Shown here piece after piece: positions 31,838-40,853 of a stretch of DNA of 43,878 nucleotides. A model generated the notes under the pieces. That model worked only from the letters and a program-made list of their open reading frames with translations, did not search any database and was not told the DNA's origin. Both the position numbers and the translations under genes were made by a program. The number at the start of each line of letters is the position of its first letter. Within the stretch, counting starts at the first letter, position 1. The DNA is from Betaproteobacteria bacterium (lineage in GTDB: Bacteria; Pseudomonadota; Gammaproteobacteria; Burkholderiales; Rhodocyclaceae): positions 1 to 43,878 of the forward strand of contig JACQYA010000028.1 of assembly GCA_016208425.1 (NCBI GenBank). Reading direction: 5' to 3'.

Positions 31838-32581
31838 ATGATCGAAATCAGCGAATCGGCCGGCGTCCGCTATCTGCACTTCGGCTCCGGCTGGGTGCAG
31901 GGCGCGATGCGTATCGCCCGGCCCACCGCGCTTGAACTGGCCTACACGCGCGAGATGATGGCCGGGCTGTTGCTGCGCGAGCCGCCGTGGCCGCGCGAGG
32001 CGCTGCTGGTCGGCCTGGGCGCGGGGTCGCTGGCGAAATTCATCTACCACAAGCTACCGGAAACGCGGATGACCGTCGTCGAAATCAACCCCCGGGTCGA
32101 GGTCGTAGCGAGGCTGCATTTCAAGCTGCCGGACGATACTGTGCGCCTGCGCGTCGTCATCGGCGACGGCGCCGACTTCATGTTGCAGGGGGATAGGCTT
32201 TACGACGCGATCCTCGTCGACGGCTTCGACAAGAACGCCCGCGCCGGTGTGCTCGACACGCAGCCGTTCTACCAGGCTTGCCGCGCGCGCCTGTCGGATC
32301 GCGGGTTGCTGGCGGTCAACCTGCTCGGCCGCAGCCGGGGATTTCAGGCCAGCGCGGAACGCATCGGCCGAGCGTTCGGCGGCCGGGCGCTGGTCTTCCC
32401 CTCTTGCGACAGCGGCAACACAATCGCCTTTGCCACGGCCGGCGATCCGGTTTCGGTGGCGGTCGAAGACTTGCAGGCGCGCGCCCTGGCGCTCAAGGAA
32501 ACGATGGGCCTGAATCTGCTGCCGACGGTGGCGCGGCTGAAAGAGACCAAGGAATTGGCGCTTGGCCGCTTGACGCTTTGA
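31838..32581 (+). CDS. Spermidine synthase-like methyltransferase-fold protein
   Basis: 247 residues. The Rossmann-type fold of polyamine aminopropyltransferases is seen in ALLVGLGAGSLAKFIYHKLPETRMTVVEINPRVEVVAR, VVIGDGADFM and YDAILVDGFD. It is shorter than SpeE (about 280) and lacks the usual N-terminal beta-barrel tetramer region, so it belongs to the short 'spermine/spermidine synthase domain' proteins, whose substrates are mostly untested. It starts 10 bases after miaA. Confidence 0.75.
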   Translation: MIEISESAGVRYLHFGSGWVQGAMRIARPTALELAYTREMMAGLLLREPPWPREALLVGLGAGSLAKFIYHKLPETRMTVVEINPRVEVVARLHFKLPDDTVRLRVVIGDGADFMLQGDRLYDAILVDGFDKNARAGVLDTQPFYQACRARLSDRGLLAVNLLGRSRGFQASAERIGRAFGGRALVFPSCDSGNTIAFATAGDPVSVAVEDLQARALALKETMGLNLLPTVARLKETKELALGRLTL

Positions 32582-32707
32582 GCGCGACCGGCAGCCGGCC
32601 AACTTGATATGCCCGTACAGTCCGCCATTCCGGGCTTGACGGTATCGCTCGCGGACTTCTGCCGGACTCAAGCCGCGCCGGAAAGCGAGACCCGCCCGGC
32701 AGGCTGC

Positions 32708-32740
32708 TAGAATGCCGGCTTTCGTTTTCTGGAAGCCGGC
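32708..32740 (+). promoter_or_regulatory. uppP upstream -10 and leader hairpin
   Basis: TAGAAT (32708-32713) is followed by GCCGGCT (32714-32720), which pairs with AGCCGGC (32734-32740) just before the GTG start. GGAA at 32731-32734, the only Shine-Dalgarno-like stretch, sits at the foot of this 7-bp stem. The hairpin might limit translation, or it may be incidental. The 160-base gap after the spermidine synthase-like gene has no other feature I can name. Confidence 0.35.
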
Positions 32741-32743
32741 TCC

Positions 32744-33568
32744 GTGGATCTCATGCTCATGCTCAAGGCTTTGATTCTCGGTGTCGTCGAGGGCGTCACC
32801 GAATTTTTGCCGGTGTCGTCGACCGGGCACCTGATCCTCGCCGGCGATTTGCTCGATTTCAACGACGAGCGCGGCAAGCTGTTCGAGATCGTCATTCAGT
32901 CGGGGGCTATCCTCGCCGTTTGCTGGGAGTATCGGGCGAAAATTGTCGGGGTCGTGCGGGGTCTGCCGCGCGACCCGGCGGCGCGGCGATTCGCGCTCAA
33001 CCTGCTGCTCGCCTTCCTGCCGCTTGCCGTTCTTGGCCTGTTGTTCGGCAAAACGATCAAGGCGACGCTGTTCAACGCGCCGACGGTGGCTACCGCCTTC
33101 ATTGTCGGCGGTCTGGTCATACTCTGGGCCGAGCGCCGCGAGCATCGGATCCGGGTCGGGTCCGTCGATGAGCTTTCGGCGCGCGACGCCATCAAGCTAG
33201 GCCTGGCGCAAGCGCTGGCGCTGATTCCGGGAACATCGCGTTCCGGGGCAACGATCATCGGCGGGCTTTTTTTTGGTCTGTCGCGCCGCGCGGCGACCGA
33301 GTTCTCGTTCTTTCTCGCCATCCCGACGCTGATCGGCGCGACCTTTTACCAACTTTACAAGGAACGCGCGCTGCTTGCCGCCGACGATCTCGGCATGTGG
33401 GCGGCCGGTTTTGTCGCCGCGTTCGTTTCGGCTTTCTGGGCGGTGCGCGGGCTGCTGCGTTATATCGCCAGCCACGATTTCACCGTCTTTGCCTGGTACC
33501 GCATCGCTTTCGGGGTCGTCGTTCTGCTCACCTGGAAGCTGGATCTGATTTCCTGGGCAGCGGCGTGA
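32744..33568 (+). CDS. uppP: Undecaprenyl-diphosphatase
   Basis: 274 residues. GTG at 32744 is chosen since it gives [17 protein letters not shown], like other UppP starts; an ATG at 32753 is possible. Motifs: [17 protein letters not shown] with the catalytic Glu-rich and PGTSRSG regions ([13 protein letters not shown] near residue 160), [16 protein letters not shown]. It recycles undecaprenyl pyrophosphate to the monophosphate carrier for peptidoglycan and LPS, and its loss causes bacitracin sensitivity. An inner-membrane protein. Confidence 0.96.
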   Translation: MDLMLMLKALILGVVEGVTEFLPVSSTGHLILAGDLLDFNDERGKLFEIVIQSGAILAVCWEYRAKIVGVVRGLPRDPAARRFALNLLLAFLPLAVLGLLFGKTIKATLFNAPTVATAFIVGGLVILWAERREHRIRVGSVDELSARDAIKLGLAQALALIPGTSRSGATIIGGLFFGLSRRAATEFSFFLAIPTLIGATFYQLYKERALLAADDLGMWAAGFVAAFVSAFWAVRGLLRYIASHDFTVFAWYRIAFGVVVLLTWKLDLISWAAA

Positions 33569-33639
33569 GCGCTTCGCCCGTTTTCTGAAAAGCGGGTAGC
33601 GTCTCAATAACCCGTAGCAAATCCCTGAATTTCGCAGGT

Positions 33640-33652
33640 TATAATTTCACCG
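33640..33652 (+). promoter_or_regulatory. -10 hexamer placed for a leaderless start (RNB gene)
   Basis: Consensus TATAAT (33640-33645), then ttcaccg, then ATG at 33653. No Shine-Dalgarno sequence. This would head the RNB-tonB-aroE-mtgA run. Confidence 0.5.
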
Positions 33653-35611
33653 ATGCATGTATTGTTCGAAGAAGACGGCGCCTTCAAAACAGCCACGGTA
33701 CTGACCGACAACGATGCCTCGCTACAGGTCGAGACAGCCTCCGGAAAGCGCGCCAAGATCAAGTCGGCGAATGTCCTCCTGCGCTACCAGGAACCGGCGC
33801 CAGGCTTGTTGCTGGAGAATGCCGGATCGCTGGCCGGGGGCATCGAGGCAGAGTTTCTTTGGGAGTGCGCGAACGATGGCGAATTTGCTTTTTCTGATTT
33901 TGCCGACGAATATTTCGGACACAAGGCGTCTCCGGTCGAAGCGGCTGCGCTCTTGCTTGCCTTACATTCAGCACCCGTCTACTTCCATCGCAAGGGCAAA
34001 GGGCGTTTCCGCAAGGCGCCTGCCGACATTCTCAAGGCTGCTCTGGCCGGTCTTGAAAAGAAACGCCAACAAGCGCTAGCCATCGAGCGCATGCTCGGCG
34101 AGCTGAAGGCTTTCACCTTGCCGCCCGAGTTCGTACCGCTGCTCGACCAGCTCCTCTACAAACCCGACCGCAATCGCGGCGAGACCAAGGCGCTGGAGGC
34201 GGCGTGCGGCGAGACCGGCCTTTCCGCCGCGCATTTGCTGGAAAAGTGCGGCGCCATCCGCTCGGCGCACGACTACCATTTCCGGCGTTTTCTGCTCGAA
34301 TACTTCCCGCGCGGCACCGGCTTTCCGCCCGCCGAAGCGCTCGCACCTCCGGCCGGTTTGCCGCGCGCCGACGTGCGGGCCTTTTCGATCGACGATGCGG
34401 CGACCACCGAAATCGACGACGCTTTTTCGCTGCAAGCGTTGCCCGGCGTGGGTTGGCGCGTCGGAATCCACATTGCCGCGCCTTGTCTGGGCATCGCCCA
34501 CGGTTCGCCGCTCGACGCAATCGCCCGCGAGCGTTTGTCGACCGTCTACATGCCGGGCAACAAGATCACGATGCTGCCCGACACCGCCGTCGAGCGCTTC
34601 ACGCTGGCCGCCGGCCGCGATTGTCCGGCGGTATCGCTGTACCTGACGGTGACGCCCGAGTTTGAGATCGCCGGCCACGAGTCCCGCACCGAGATCGTGC
34701 CGATCATCGCCAACCTGCGCCACCACGACATCGAGCCGGTATTCAACGAAACCACGATTGCCGGCGGCTTGGGCGATTTCCCGTTTCGCGACGAGCTGAA
34801 AACGCTCTGGCAGCTGGCCAACGCCTGCGAGGGCCGGCGCGGCAAACCGTCGGCAATGCAGGGCAACAACGACTACAACTTCGTTATCGGCGGCGATCTG
34901 GGCGACCCCGAGGTTTCCCCCGACGCCTGCCGCGTCGACATCGCCGAGCGCAAACGCGGCAGCCCGCTCGACAAGCTGGTTGCCGAGCTGATGATCGTCG
35001 CCAACAGCACCTGGGGCGGGTTGCTCGCCGAGAAGGGCGTTCCCGCCATCTATCGCGCGCAGACCGGCGGCAAAGTGCGCATGACGACTTCGCCGCAACC
35101 GCACGAGGGCTTGGGCGTCAAACAATACGCCTGGTCGTCGTCGCCGCTGCGCCGCTACGTCGATCTGGTCAACCAGTGGCAGCTGATCGCCTGTCTGGGC
35201 GGCGATGTGCCGCACTTCGGCGCGAAGGGCGGTAGAGGCGCCGACGCGCTGTTCGCCGCCATGCGCGACTTTGACGTTACCTACACCGCTTACGCCGAGT
35301 TCCAGCGCGGCATGGAACGCTACTGGTGCCTGCGCTGGTTGCAGCAGGAAGGCATGAGCAGTATAGGGGCGACGGTCAGGCGGGAAGATCTGCTGAAACT
35401 CGACCATTTGCCGCTGTTTCAGCGCGTGCCGTCGGTGCCGGAGCTGAAACCCGGTCAGCGGGTGCGCCTGACCATCGAATCCATCGACACCCTGACGCTG
35501 GAACTCTCCTGCCGTTACGCCGAGACGCTGGCTCTCGCCGGAGCGGTGCCCGAAATTGCCGGCGGTGATGAGCTGTCCGAGCTGGCGGAGTTGCCGGAGC
35601 CGCTGGACTGA
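33653..35611 (+). CDS. RNB-domain (RNase II-type) exoribonuclease
   Basis: 652 residues. The RNB catalytic core starts at about residue 245 with RAFSIDDAATTEIDDAFS, whose aspartates bind the catalytic magnesium, followed by GWRVGIHIAAP, STVYMPGNKITMLP, LVAELMIVANS and YAWSSSPLRRYVDLVNQ. A C-terminal S1-like barrel is suggested by KPGQRVRLTIESIDTLTLELS. It degrades RNA 3' to 5'. The N-terminal 240 residues lack clear cold-shock domains, unlike E. coli RNase II or RNase R, as in the shorter RNB proteins of betaproteobacteria and cyanobacteria. Confidence 0.88.
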   Translation: MHVLFEEDGAFKTATVLTDNDASLQVETASGKRAKIKSANVLLRYQEPAPGLLLENAGSLAGGIEAEFLWECANDGEFAFSDFADEYFGHKASPVEAAALLLALHSAPVYFHRKGKGRFRKAPADILKAALAGLEKKRQQALAIERMLGELKAFTLPPEFVPLLDQLLYKPDRNRGETKALEAACGETGLSAAHLLEKCGAIRSAHDYHFRRFLLEYFPRGTGFPPAEALAPPAGLPRADVRAFSIDDAATTEIDDAFSLQALPGVGWRVGIHIAAPCLGIAHGSPLDAIARERLSTVYMPGNKITMLPDTAVERFTLAAGRDCPAVSLYLTVTPEFEIAGHESRTEIVPIIANLRHHDIEPVFNETTIAGGLGDFPFRDELKTLWQLANACEGRRGKPSAMQGNNDYNFVIGGDLGDPEVSPDACRVDIAERKRGSPLDKLVAELMIVANSTWGGLLAEKGVPAIYRAQTGGKVRMTTSPQPHEGLGVKQYAWSSSPLRRYVDLVNQWQLIACLGGDVPHFGAKGGRGADALFAAMRDFDVTYTAYAEFQRGMERYWCLRWLQQEGMSSIGATVRREDLLKLDHLPLFQRVPSVPELKPGQRVRLTIESIDTLTLELSCRYAETLALAGAVPEIAGGDELSELAELPEPLD

Positions 35612-35627
35612 CGTGGGCGCGACAGCT

Positions 35628-36491
35628 ATGCGACCCTGGTCTCCTTCTCCCGCCGAACGCAACCTGTGGCTGGCGGTGGGCGTTTCGCTCTTTCTCCATG
35701 CCGTGGTGCTGTCGGTGCAGTTCAAGTTCCCGGATGCTTCGCGCGCCTTCAAGGACATGGCGCTGGACATCATTCTGGTCAACAGCAAGTCGGCGAGGAG
35801 GCCCGGAGAAGCGCAGGCACGGGCGCAAGCCCGCCTCGACGGCGGCGGCAACACGGACGAGAACCGGCGCGCGAAAACACCGCTGCCGCCCTCGGCCAAA
35901 CAGCAGACCGGAGCCGATATCGAGCAGTCGAAACGGCGGGTCAAGGAGCTTGAGGCCCAGCAGCAGCGCTTGTTGGTCAAGGAGCGCAGCAAAACCAGCG
36001 CCGCGCCGGCACCGGCCAGGGAGCCGGCGCCCGAGACGGTTCCCGGAGTTAACGGCCTCGATCTGGCGCAAAACGCGCTGGCGATGGCCAGGCTGGAGGC
36101 CGAGATCTCGAAGAGCGTCGAAGAGTACAACAAACGGCCGCGCAAGAAGTTCATCGGCGCGCGGGCGGACGAATACCGTTTCGCGCAGTACGTCGAAGAA
36201 TGGCGGATCAAGGTCGAGCGCGTCGGCACGCTCAACTACCCGGAAGCCGCCAGGGGAAAGCTCTACGGGACGCTGGTGTTATCCGTGACGATCAAGAGCG
36301 ACGGGTCGGTCGACAAGGTGGAGGTCAACCGTTCGTCCGGCCACAAGATTCTCGACGATGCCGCGCGCCGCATCGTCGTGATGGCCGGCCCCTACGCCGC
36401 TTTTCCTCCGGATATCCGGCGCGACACCGATATTCTCGAAATCACGCGCAGCTGGAGTTTCACCAACAGCAACGTTCTGGAAACCCGATGA
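35628..36491 (+). CDS. TonB-family energy transducer
   Basis: 287 residues from the ATG at 35628 (a GTG at 35613 is also possible). One N-terminal membrane segment ([20 protein letters not shown]) anchors it in the inner membrane. A long charged, partly coiled and Ala/Pro-rich linker spans the periplasm (about 50-195). The C-terminal domain matches Ton[55 protein letters not shown] in related form. It links the proton-motive force to outer-membrane receptors; no ExbBD genes are nearby. It ends in an ATGA overlap with aroE. Confidence 0.85.
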   Translation: MRPWSPSPAERNLWLAVGVSLFLHAVVLSVQFKFPDASRAFKDMALDIILVNSKSARRPGEAQARAQARLDGGGNTDENRRAKTPLPPSAKQQTGADIEQSKRRVKELEAQQQRLLVKERSKTSAAPAPAREPAPETVPGVNGLDLAQNALAMARLEAEISKSVEEYNKRPRKKFIGARADEYRFAQYVEEWRIKVERVGTLNYPEAARGKLYGTLVLSVTIKSDGSVDKVEVNRSSGHKILDDAARRIVVMAGPYAAFPPDIRRDTDILEITRSWSFTNSNVLETR

Positions 36492-37303
36492 CCGACCGCT
36501 ACGCCGTGTTCGGCAACCCGATAAGCCACAGCAAGTCCCCGTCGATCCACGCGGCCTTTGCACGGCAGACCGGGCAGGATATCCGCTACGACGCGATCCT
36601 CGCCCGGCCGGACGATTTTTCCGGCGCCTTGCGCGCTTTTGCCGACGCCGGCGGGCGCGGCGCCAACGTGACCGTGCCGTTCAAAGAAGAAGCGTTCCGT
36701 CTGACCACCCGGCGCACCCCGCGCGCCGAGCTGGCGGGGGCGGTCAACACCTTGCTCTTCGGCGACGGGGAATCGGTCGGTGACAACACCGACGGCGCCG
36801 GCCTGCTGCGCGACCTGACGGCCAATCTTGGCCGCAGCCTTGCCGGTAGCCGCATTCTGCTGCTCGGCGCCGGCGGCGCGGCGCGCGGCGTCCTGGGGCC
36901 GCTGCTCGGCGCCGGCCCCGCCGCGCTGGTCATCGCCAACCGCACGCCGGCCAAGGCGGCCGGCCTCGCGCAGCAGTTTGCCCCGTTCGGCCCGGTGGCG
37001 GGCTGCGCTTACCCGGATCTCGCCGGCAGCGCCTTCGATCTCGTCATCAACGCGACCTCGGCCAGCTTGGGCGGCGAACGTCCGCCGCTTCCGCCCGGCG
37101 TTTTCTCCGGCGGCAGCCAAGCCTACGACATGATGTACGGCAAAGGCCAAACGCCGTTCCTCGCCTTTGCCGGGGAACAGGGTGCAGCGCATCTGGCCGA
37201 CGGCCTCGGCATGCTGGTCGAGCAGGCTGCGGAAGCGTTTTTCGTCTGGCGCGGTATCCGGCCGAACGGGGCGCCGGTTCTGGCGGCTTTGCGCGGCGCA
37301 TGA
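36488..37303 (+). CDS. aroE: Shikimate dehydrogenase
   Basis: 271 residues. AroE reduces 3-dehydroshikimate with NADPH in the chorismate pathway. Recognised by [34 protein letters not shown] (catalytic Lys), [13 protein letters not shown] (catalytic Asp), the nucleotide loop [15 protein letters not shown] with ANRTPAKA, and [12 protein letters not shown] / [16 protein letters not shown] at the end. Start and stop both form ATGA overlaps with neighbours, so it is translated with tonB-like and mtgA. Confidence 0.97.
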   Translation: MTDRYAVFGNPISHSKSPSIHAAFARQTGQDIRYDAILARPDDFSGALRAFADAGGRGANVTVPFKEEAFRLTTRRTPRAELAGAVNTLLFGDGESVGDNTDGAGLLRDLTANLGRSLAGSRILLLGAGGAARGVLGPLLGAGPAALVIANRTPAKAAGLAQQFAPFGPVAGCAYPDLAGSAFDLVINATSASLGGERPPLPPGVFSGGSQAYDMMYGKGQTPFLAFAGEQGAAHLADGLGMLVEQAAEAFFVWRGIRPNGAPVLAALRGA

Positions 37304-38019
37304 GCAGCGGCGACAGCCCCGCCGCGAGCCACCCCGCGACCTGGCTCAAGCGCGCCGTCCTCGGCTTATGCGGTCTGGTTCTCCTGTATCAAGTCTGGCT
37401 GTTCGGCTGGGTTTTATGGTGGAACTGGTTCAATCCCGGCACCACGCGCTTCATGGAGATACGTCTCGCCGAACTGCGCGCCAAAGACCCGGCAGCCCAA
37501 CTGAAAAAGGAGTGGGTGGCCTACAGGCAAATTTCGCCGCACCTGAAGCGCGCGATCATCGCCTCCGAAGACGCGAAATTTGTCGGCCACGAGGGTTTCG
37601 ATTGGGGCGGTATCCAGAAAGCCATCGAGAAAAACCAGAAGAAGGGCAAGGTCGTTGCCGGCGGCTCGACGATTTCGCAGCAGCTGGCGAAAAACCTCTT
37701 CCTCTCGCCGTCAAAAACGCCCTGGCGCAAGGCCGAAGAGGCGATGATTACGCTGATGCTCGAAGCCGTCTGGAGCAAGCAGCGCATTTTCGAGGTCTAC
37801 CTCAACGTGATCGAATGGGGCGACGGCGTTTTCGGGGCGGGCGCCGCCGCCCGGCATTACTACGGGATTGCTGCGGCGCAACTATCGCCCGAACAGGCGG
37901 CCAGGCTGGCCGGCATGGTGCCCGCCCCGCGCTTCTACGAGCGCAACCGGAACGCGCCGGGGCTTGCCCGCAAAGCCGAGCTGATACGCGCGCGCATGCC
38001 GGCCGCCGAAGTGCCATGA
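37300..38019 (+). CDS. mtgA: Monofunctional peptidoglycan transglycosylase
   Basis: 239 residues. N-terminal membrane segment (about 17-40), then a GT51 domain with [18 protein letters not shown] (catalytic Glu), [30 protein letters not shown] and a final [17 protein letters not shown]. It polymerises lipid II into glycan strands on the outer face of the inner membrane without a transpeptidase domain. The aroE-mtgA overlap is common in betaproteobacteria. Confidence 0.96.
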   Translation: MSSGDSPAASHPATWLKRAVLGLCGLVLLYQVWLFGWVLWWNWFNPGTTRFMEIRLAELRAKDPAAQLKKEWVAYRQISPHLKRAIIASEDAKFVGHEGFDWGGIQKAIEKNQKKGKVVAGGSTISQQLAKNLFLSPSKTPWRKAEEAMITLMLEAVWSKQRIFEVYLNVIEWGDGVFGAGAAARHYYGIAAAQLSPEQAARLAGMVPAPRFYERNRNAPGLARKAELIRARMPAAEVP

Positions 38020-38083
38020 ATTTCCCCGTGCGTGCTAGAATTTCCGACGCTTGATGCACCGCACCACCCAAAAGGCAGACCAG

Positions 38084-39388
38084 ATGAACGAGCACGAAGG
38101 AATTCAGGCCCACCTCGCCGATGTCAGGGATCTGCTCGCTCGTCACAAGCTGGTGGAAGACCTGGTTCACCGGCAAGACATGCCGCGCCACAATCTGGTC
38201 GAGGAGATCGCGCACAAGCAGCATCTGGTCGGTCTGCGCCGCTTGCTGGACCGGCTCGCACCCATCGAAATCGCGCAAGTCCTCGAAGCCCTGGAAGCGG
38301 GGGATCGCCTGCTGGCCTGGCAGGAGGTCAAGGAAGAGCGCGGCGAGCGCATCCTCGAAATACTGTCCGACGAAGTGCGCCAGGAGCTGATCGGCGACGG
38401 CCATCACCGTAACGAAAAAACTACCGTCAATGCTTTTGAATTGCGCGGCGGCCGTTTGAGCCAGACGACCGTGCAGGGTTCCGAGGATTTGCGGAACCTG
38501 AAGCCGATCTGGGTCGACCTGGTCGCGCCGACCGCCGAGATCCGCGCTTGGGTGGGCCGGTTTTTCGATGTCGAGCTGCCCGATCCCGGCAGCCTGACCG
38601 ACCTCGAAGCCAGCGCCCGTTTTTATGTCGAAGACAACGGTGAAATTCACCTGCACTCGGATTTTCTGCTCGATTCCAAGGAAGGCTCGCGCAACGTCGC
38701 CGTCGGCCTGATCCTGCGCAACGACATCCTGTTTACGGTGCGCACCGAGGAACTGCCGGTCTTCCGCCTGCAGCGCCTGCGCGCGCGCACGCAGCCCGGC
38801 TACGTGTCCGACGGTAAGGACGTGCTGCTCGACCTCTACGCGGCCGACGCGGAGTACTCGGCGGATGCGCTGGAGGACGTCTACGCGGCGCTCGAAGATG
38901 TCAGCAAGCATGTGCTCGGCACCGAAATCACCGACGCCGAAGCGGCCAAGATCCTGGCCGACATCGCGCGCGAGGAAGACCTGAACGGCCGTATCCGGCG
39001 CAACGTGCACGACACGCGGCGCGCCGTTTCCTTCCTGTTGCGCGGCAAATTCCTCAGCCTGACCCAGCAGGAGGACGCGCGGCAAATCATGCGCGACATC
39101 GAATCGCTCGACGGCCACACCTCTTTCCTGTTCGGCAAAATCAACTTCCTGATGGACGCCACGGTCGGTTTCATCAACATCAACCAGAACAAGATCATCA
39201 AGATCTTCTCGGTGGCGTCGGTCGCCATGCTGCCGCCGACGCTGATCGCCAGCATCTACGGCATGAACTTCAAGGCCTGGTTCCCCGAACTGGAGTGGGA
39301 ATACGGTTACCCCTTCTCGCTGGCGCTGATGGCGGTGTCCGTCGTCATCCCATTCTGGTTTTTCAGCAAGAAGGGCTGGCTACGGTAG
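38084..39388 (+). CDS. CorA-type magnesium channel with MgtE_N-like N-terminus
   Basis: 434 residues from the ATG at 38084, which has AAAGG upstream; ATG 38054 and TTG 38051 are in frame but less well placed. Residues 1-110 are helical with LLDRLAPIEIAQVLEALEAGDRLL and ILEILSDEVRQELI, like the cytoplasmic MgtE_N superhelix that senses magnesium. After that comes a CorA fold ending in two membrane helices with the selectivity motif YGMNF (about residue 403) and a basic tail. It transports Mg2+ (or Co2+/Ni2+). A TAGAAT hexamer lies at 38036-38041, leaving a leader of about 36 bases. Confidence 0.88.
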   Translation: MNEHEGIQAHLADVRDLLARHKLVEDLVHRQDMPRHNLVEEIAHKQHLVGLRRLLDRLAPIEIAQVLEALEAGDRLLAWQEVKEERGERILEILSDEVRQELIGDGHHRNEKTTVNAFELRGGRLSQTTVQGSEDLRNLKPIWVDLVAPTAEIRAWVGRFFDVELPDPGSLTDLEASARFYVEDNGEIHLHSDFLLDSKEGSRNVAVGLILRNDILFTVRTEELPVFRLQRLRARTQPGYVSDGKDVLLDLYAADAEYSADALEDVYAALEDVSKHVLGTEITDAEAAKILADIAREEDLNGRIRRNVHDTRRAVSFLLRGKFLSLTQQEDARQIMRDIESLDGHTSFLFGKINFLMDATVGFININQNKIIKIFSVASVAMLPPTLIASIYGMNFKAWFPELEWEYGYPFSLALMAVSVVIPFWFFSKKGWLR

Positions 39389-39453
39389 GAAGAGGCTCAA
39401 AGAACCGATAGCCAATTTCCACGTCAAATTTCTCAAAAGCGACTCGATCCCGT

Positions 39454-39489
39454 GAGTAGCTAGCGAAAAAGCACTTCACTTAGCTACTC
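39454..39489. repeat. 9-bp inverted repeat after corA
   Basis: GAGTAGCTA (39454-39462) pairs exactly with TAGCTACTC (39481-39489), 18-nt loop. There is no T-run. It may be a terminator of corA or a protein site. Confidence 0.45.
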
Positions 39490-39539
39490 GAGAAGCATGT
39501 GCCGTCCCGATTCGTCGTGCAACGTCTGGAAAAGAAAAA

Positions 39540-39556
39540 GCCCGGATAAACCGGGC
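39540..39556 (-). terminator. Rho-independent terminator (argA side)
   Basis: GCCCGG-ATAAA-CCGGGC hairpin at 39540-39556. On the minus strand it is followed by CTTTTTCTTTTCC, a good U-run, 44 bases after the argA stop. It could also stop plus-strand reading from corA, where TTGTCTTT follows. Confidence 0.8.
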
Positions 39557-39599
39557 GTATTGTCTTTCGCGCTTCGTCCTGAAACGCCCTGAGTTTACT

Positions 39600-40834
39600 T
39601 CAAAGATTTTTCATCAATACCTTCGACCGGCGTTGCAGATTGTAGAGCAGGCGCTTCTCGGCTGGCAGTTCATCGACCGGCCGCTCGGCAAAACCGCGCT
39701 CCTTGAACCAGTGTCCGGTAATCGTGGTAAGGACGAACAGGCGCTTGATGCTGGCGGCGCGGGCGCGGGTTTCGATGCGCTTCATCAGTTTTTCGCCGTA
39801 GCCCCAGCGGCGGTAGTGCGGATGCACGGCCAGGCAGGCCAGTTCCGCCTGGTCTTCGCCGTAGGGGTAGAGCGCCGCGCAGCCGACGATCATGCCGTCG
39901 TGCTCGACAACGGAAAAGCGCGCGATCTCGCGTTCGAGCAGCTCACGGGAACGGCGAACCAGCGTCCCGTCTTCTTCCAGCGGCTCGATCAGCGCCACCA
40001 GCCCGCTGATGTCGTCGGGGCGGGCATCACGCAGTATTTCGAGCGACTCGCGCGTGATGATGGTGCCAACGCCGTCGCGCGAAAACAGCTCGCGCAGCAA
40101 CGTGCCGTCTTCGTTGTAGCCAATCAGGTGCACCCGTCCGACCCCGGCGCGGCTGGCGCGCACCGCGCACGGCAGGTAGCGCTTGAGATCGGGAGATAGC
40201 CAGTCGCCAAGGCTGATCAACCGCTCGGCGGCGTCGGCCGTTAACTCGTCGAGCAAGCTGCCGTCGATGTCCGTCGCGCCCCGGCTGTCGGTCAGGAAAA
40301 CCAGTTTGTCGGCGCCGAGAGCGGTGGCGGTGGCTTCGGCGACCTCCTCCATCGCCAGGTTGAATATCTCGCCGGTCGGGCTGGCTATTGCATGTCGACG
40401 CCATCGAGCACGCCGACCGGCCTAGCCGTGATGAAGTTGCCGCCGACCACCCGTATCGTGCTGTTGGCCATCGGCGTATCGGGCAAGCCCTGCGATAGCA
40501 GCGCCTCGATTTCGAGATAGACGCTGCCCACCGCATCGATCACGCAGTCGAGCGCGGCCGCATCGGTCACCCGGTAGCGCCCGTGATAGACCGATTCCAG
40601 ACCCTTTTCGCGCAGCTCCTCCTCGATCTGCGGCCGCGCGCCGTGCACCAGCACCAGGCGCACCCCCAGCGCGGCGAGCAGATTCACGTCATAGGCCAAC
40701 GTGCGCGCCAGCGGCCCGGCAATCGCCTTGCCGCCGAAAGCGATGACGAAGGTCTTGCCGCGGAAGAGATTGACGTAGGGTGCAACCGAGCGAAACCAGG
40801 CGACAAAATGTGCGGAACTCAATTCCTCGGACAT
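39600..40834 (-). pseudogene. argA: N-acetylglutamate synthase split by an out-of-frame deletion
   Basis: ArgA makes N-acetylglutamate, the first step of arginine synthesis. The N-terminal part (149 residues from 40834) has the amino-acid-kinase domain: FVIAFGGKAIAG, LVLVHGARPQIEEEL, TIRVVGGNF. It ends GVDMQ then TAG (40387-40385). In the other frame, from about 40382, the sequence resumes at SPTGEIFNLAMEE and continues through the kinase C-terminus and the GNAT acetyltransferase domain (HPHYRRWGYGEKLM) to 39600. The stretch normally between DMQ and SPTGE (about 30 residues, ...RK.D...I...L..G..VL.SPLGY) is missing. An internal ATG at 40352 could still give a GNAT-containing fragment. Confidence 0.9.
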
Positions 40835-40853
40835 GTTTTCTATATCCTCGCGC

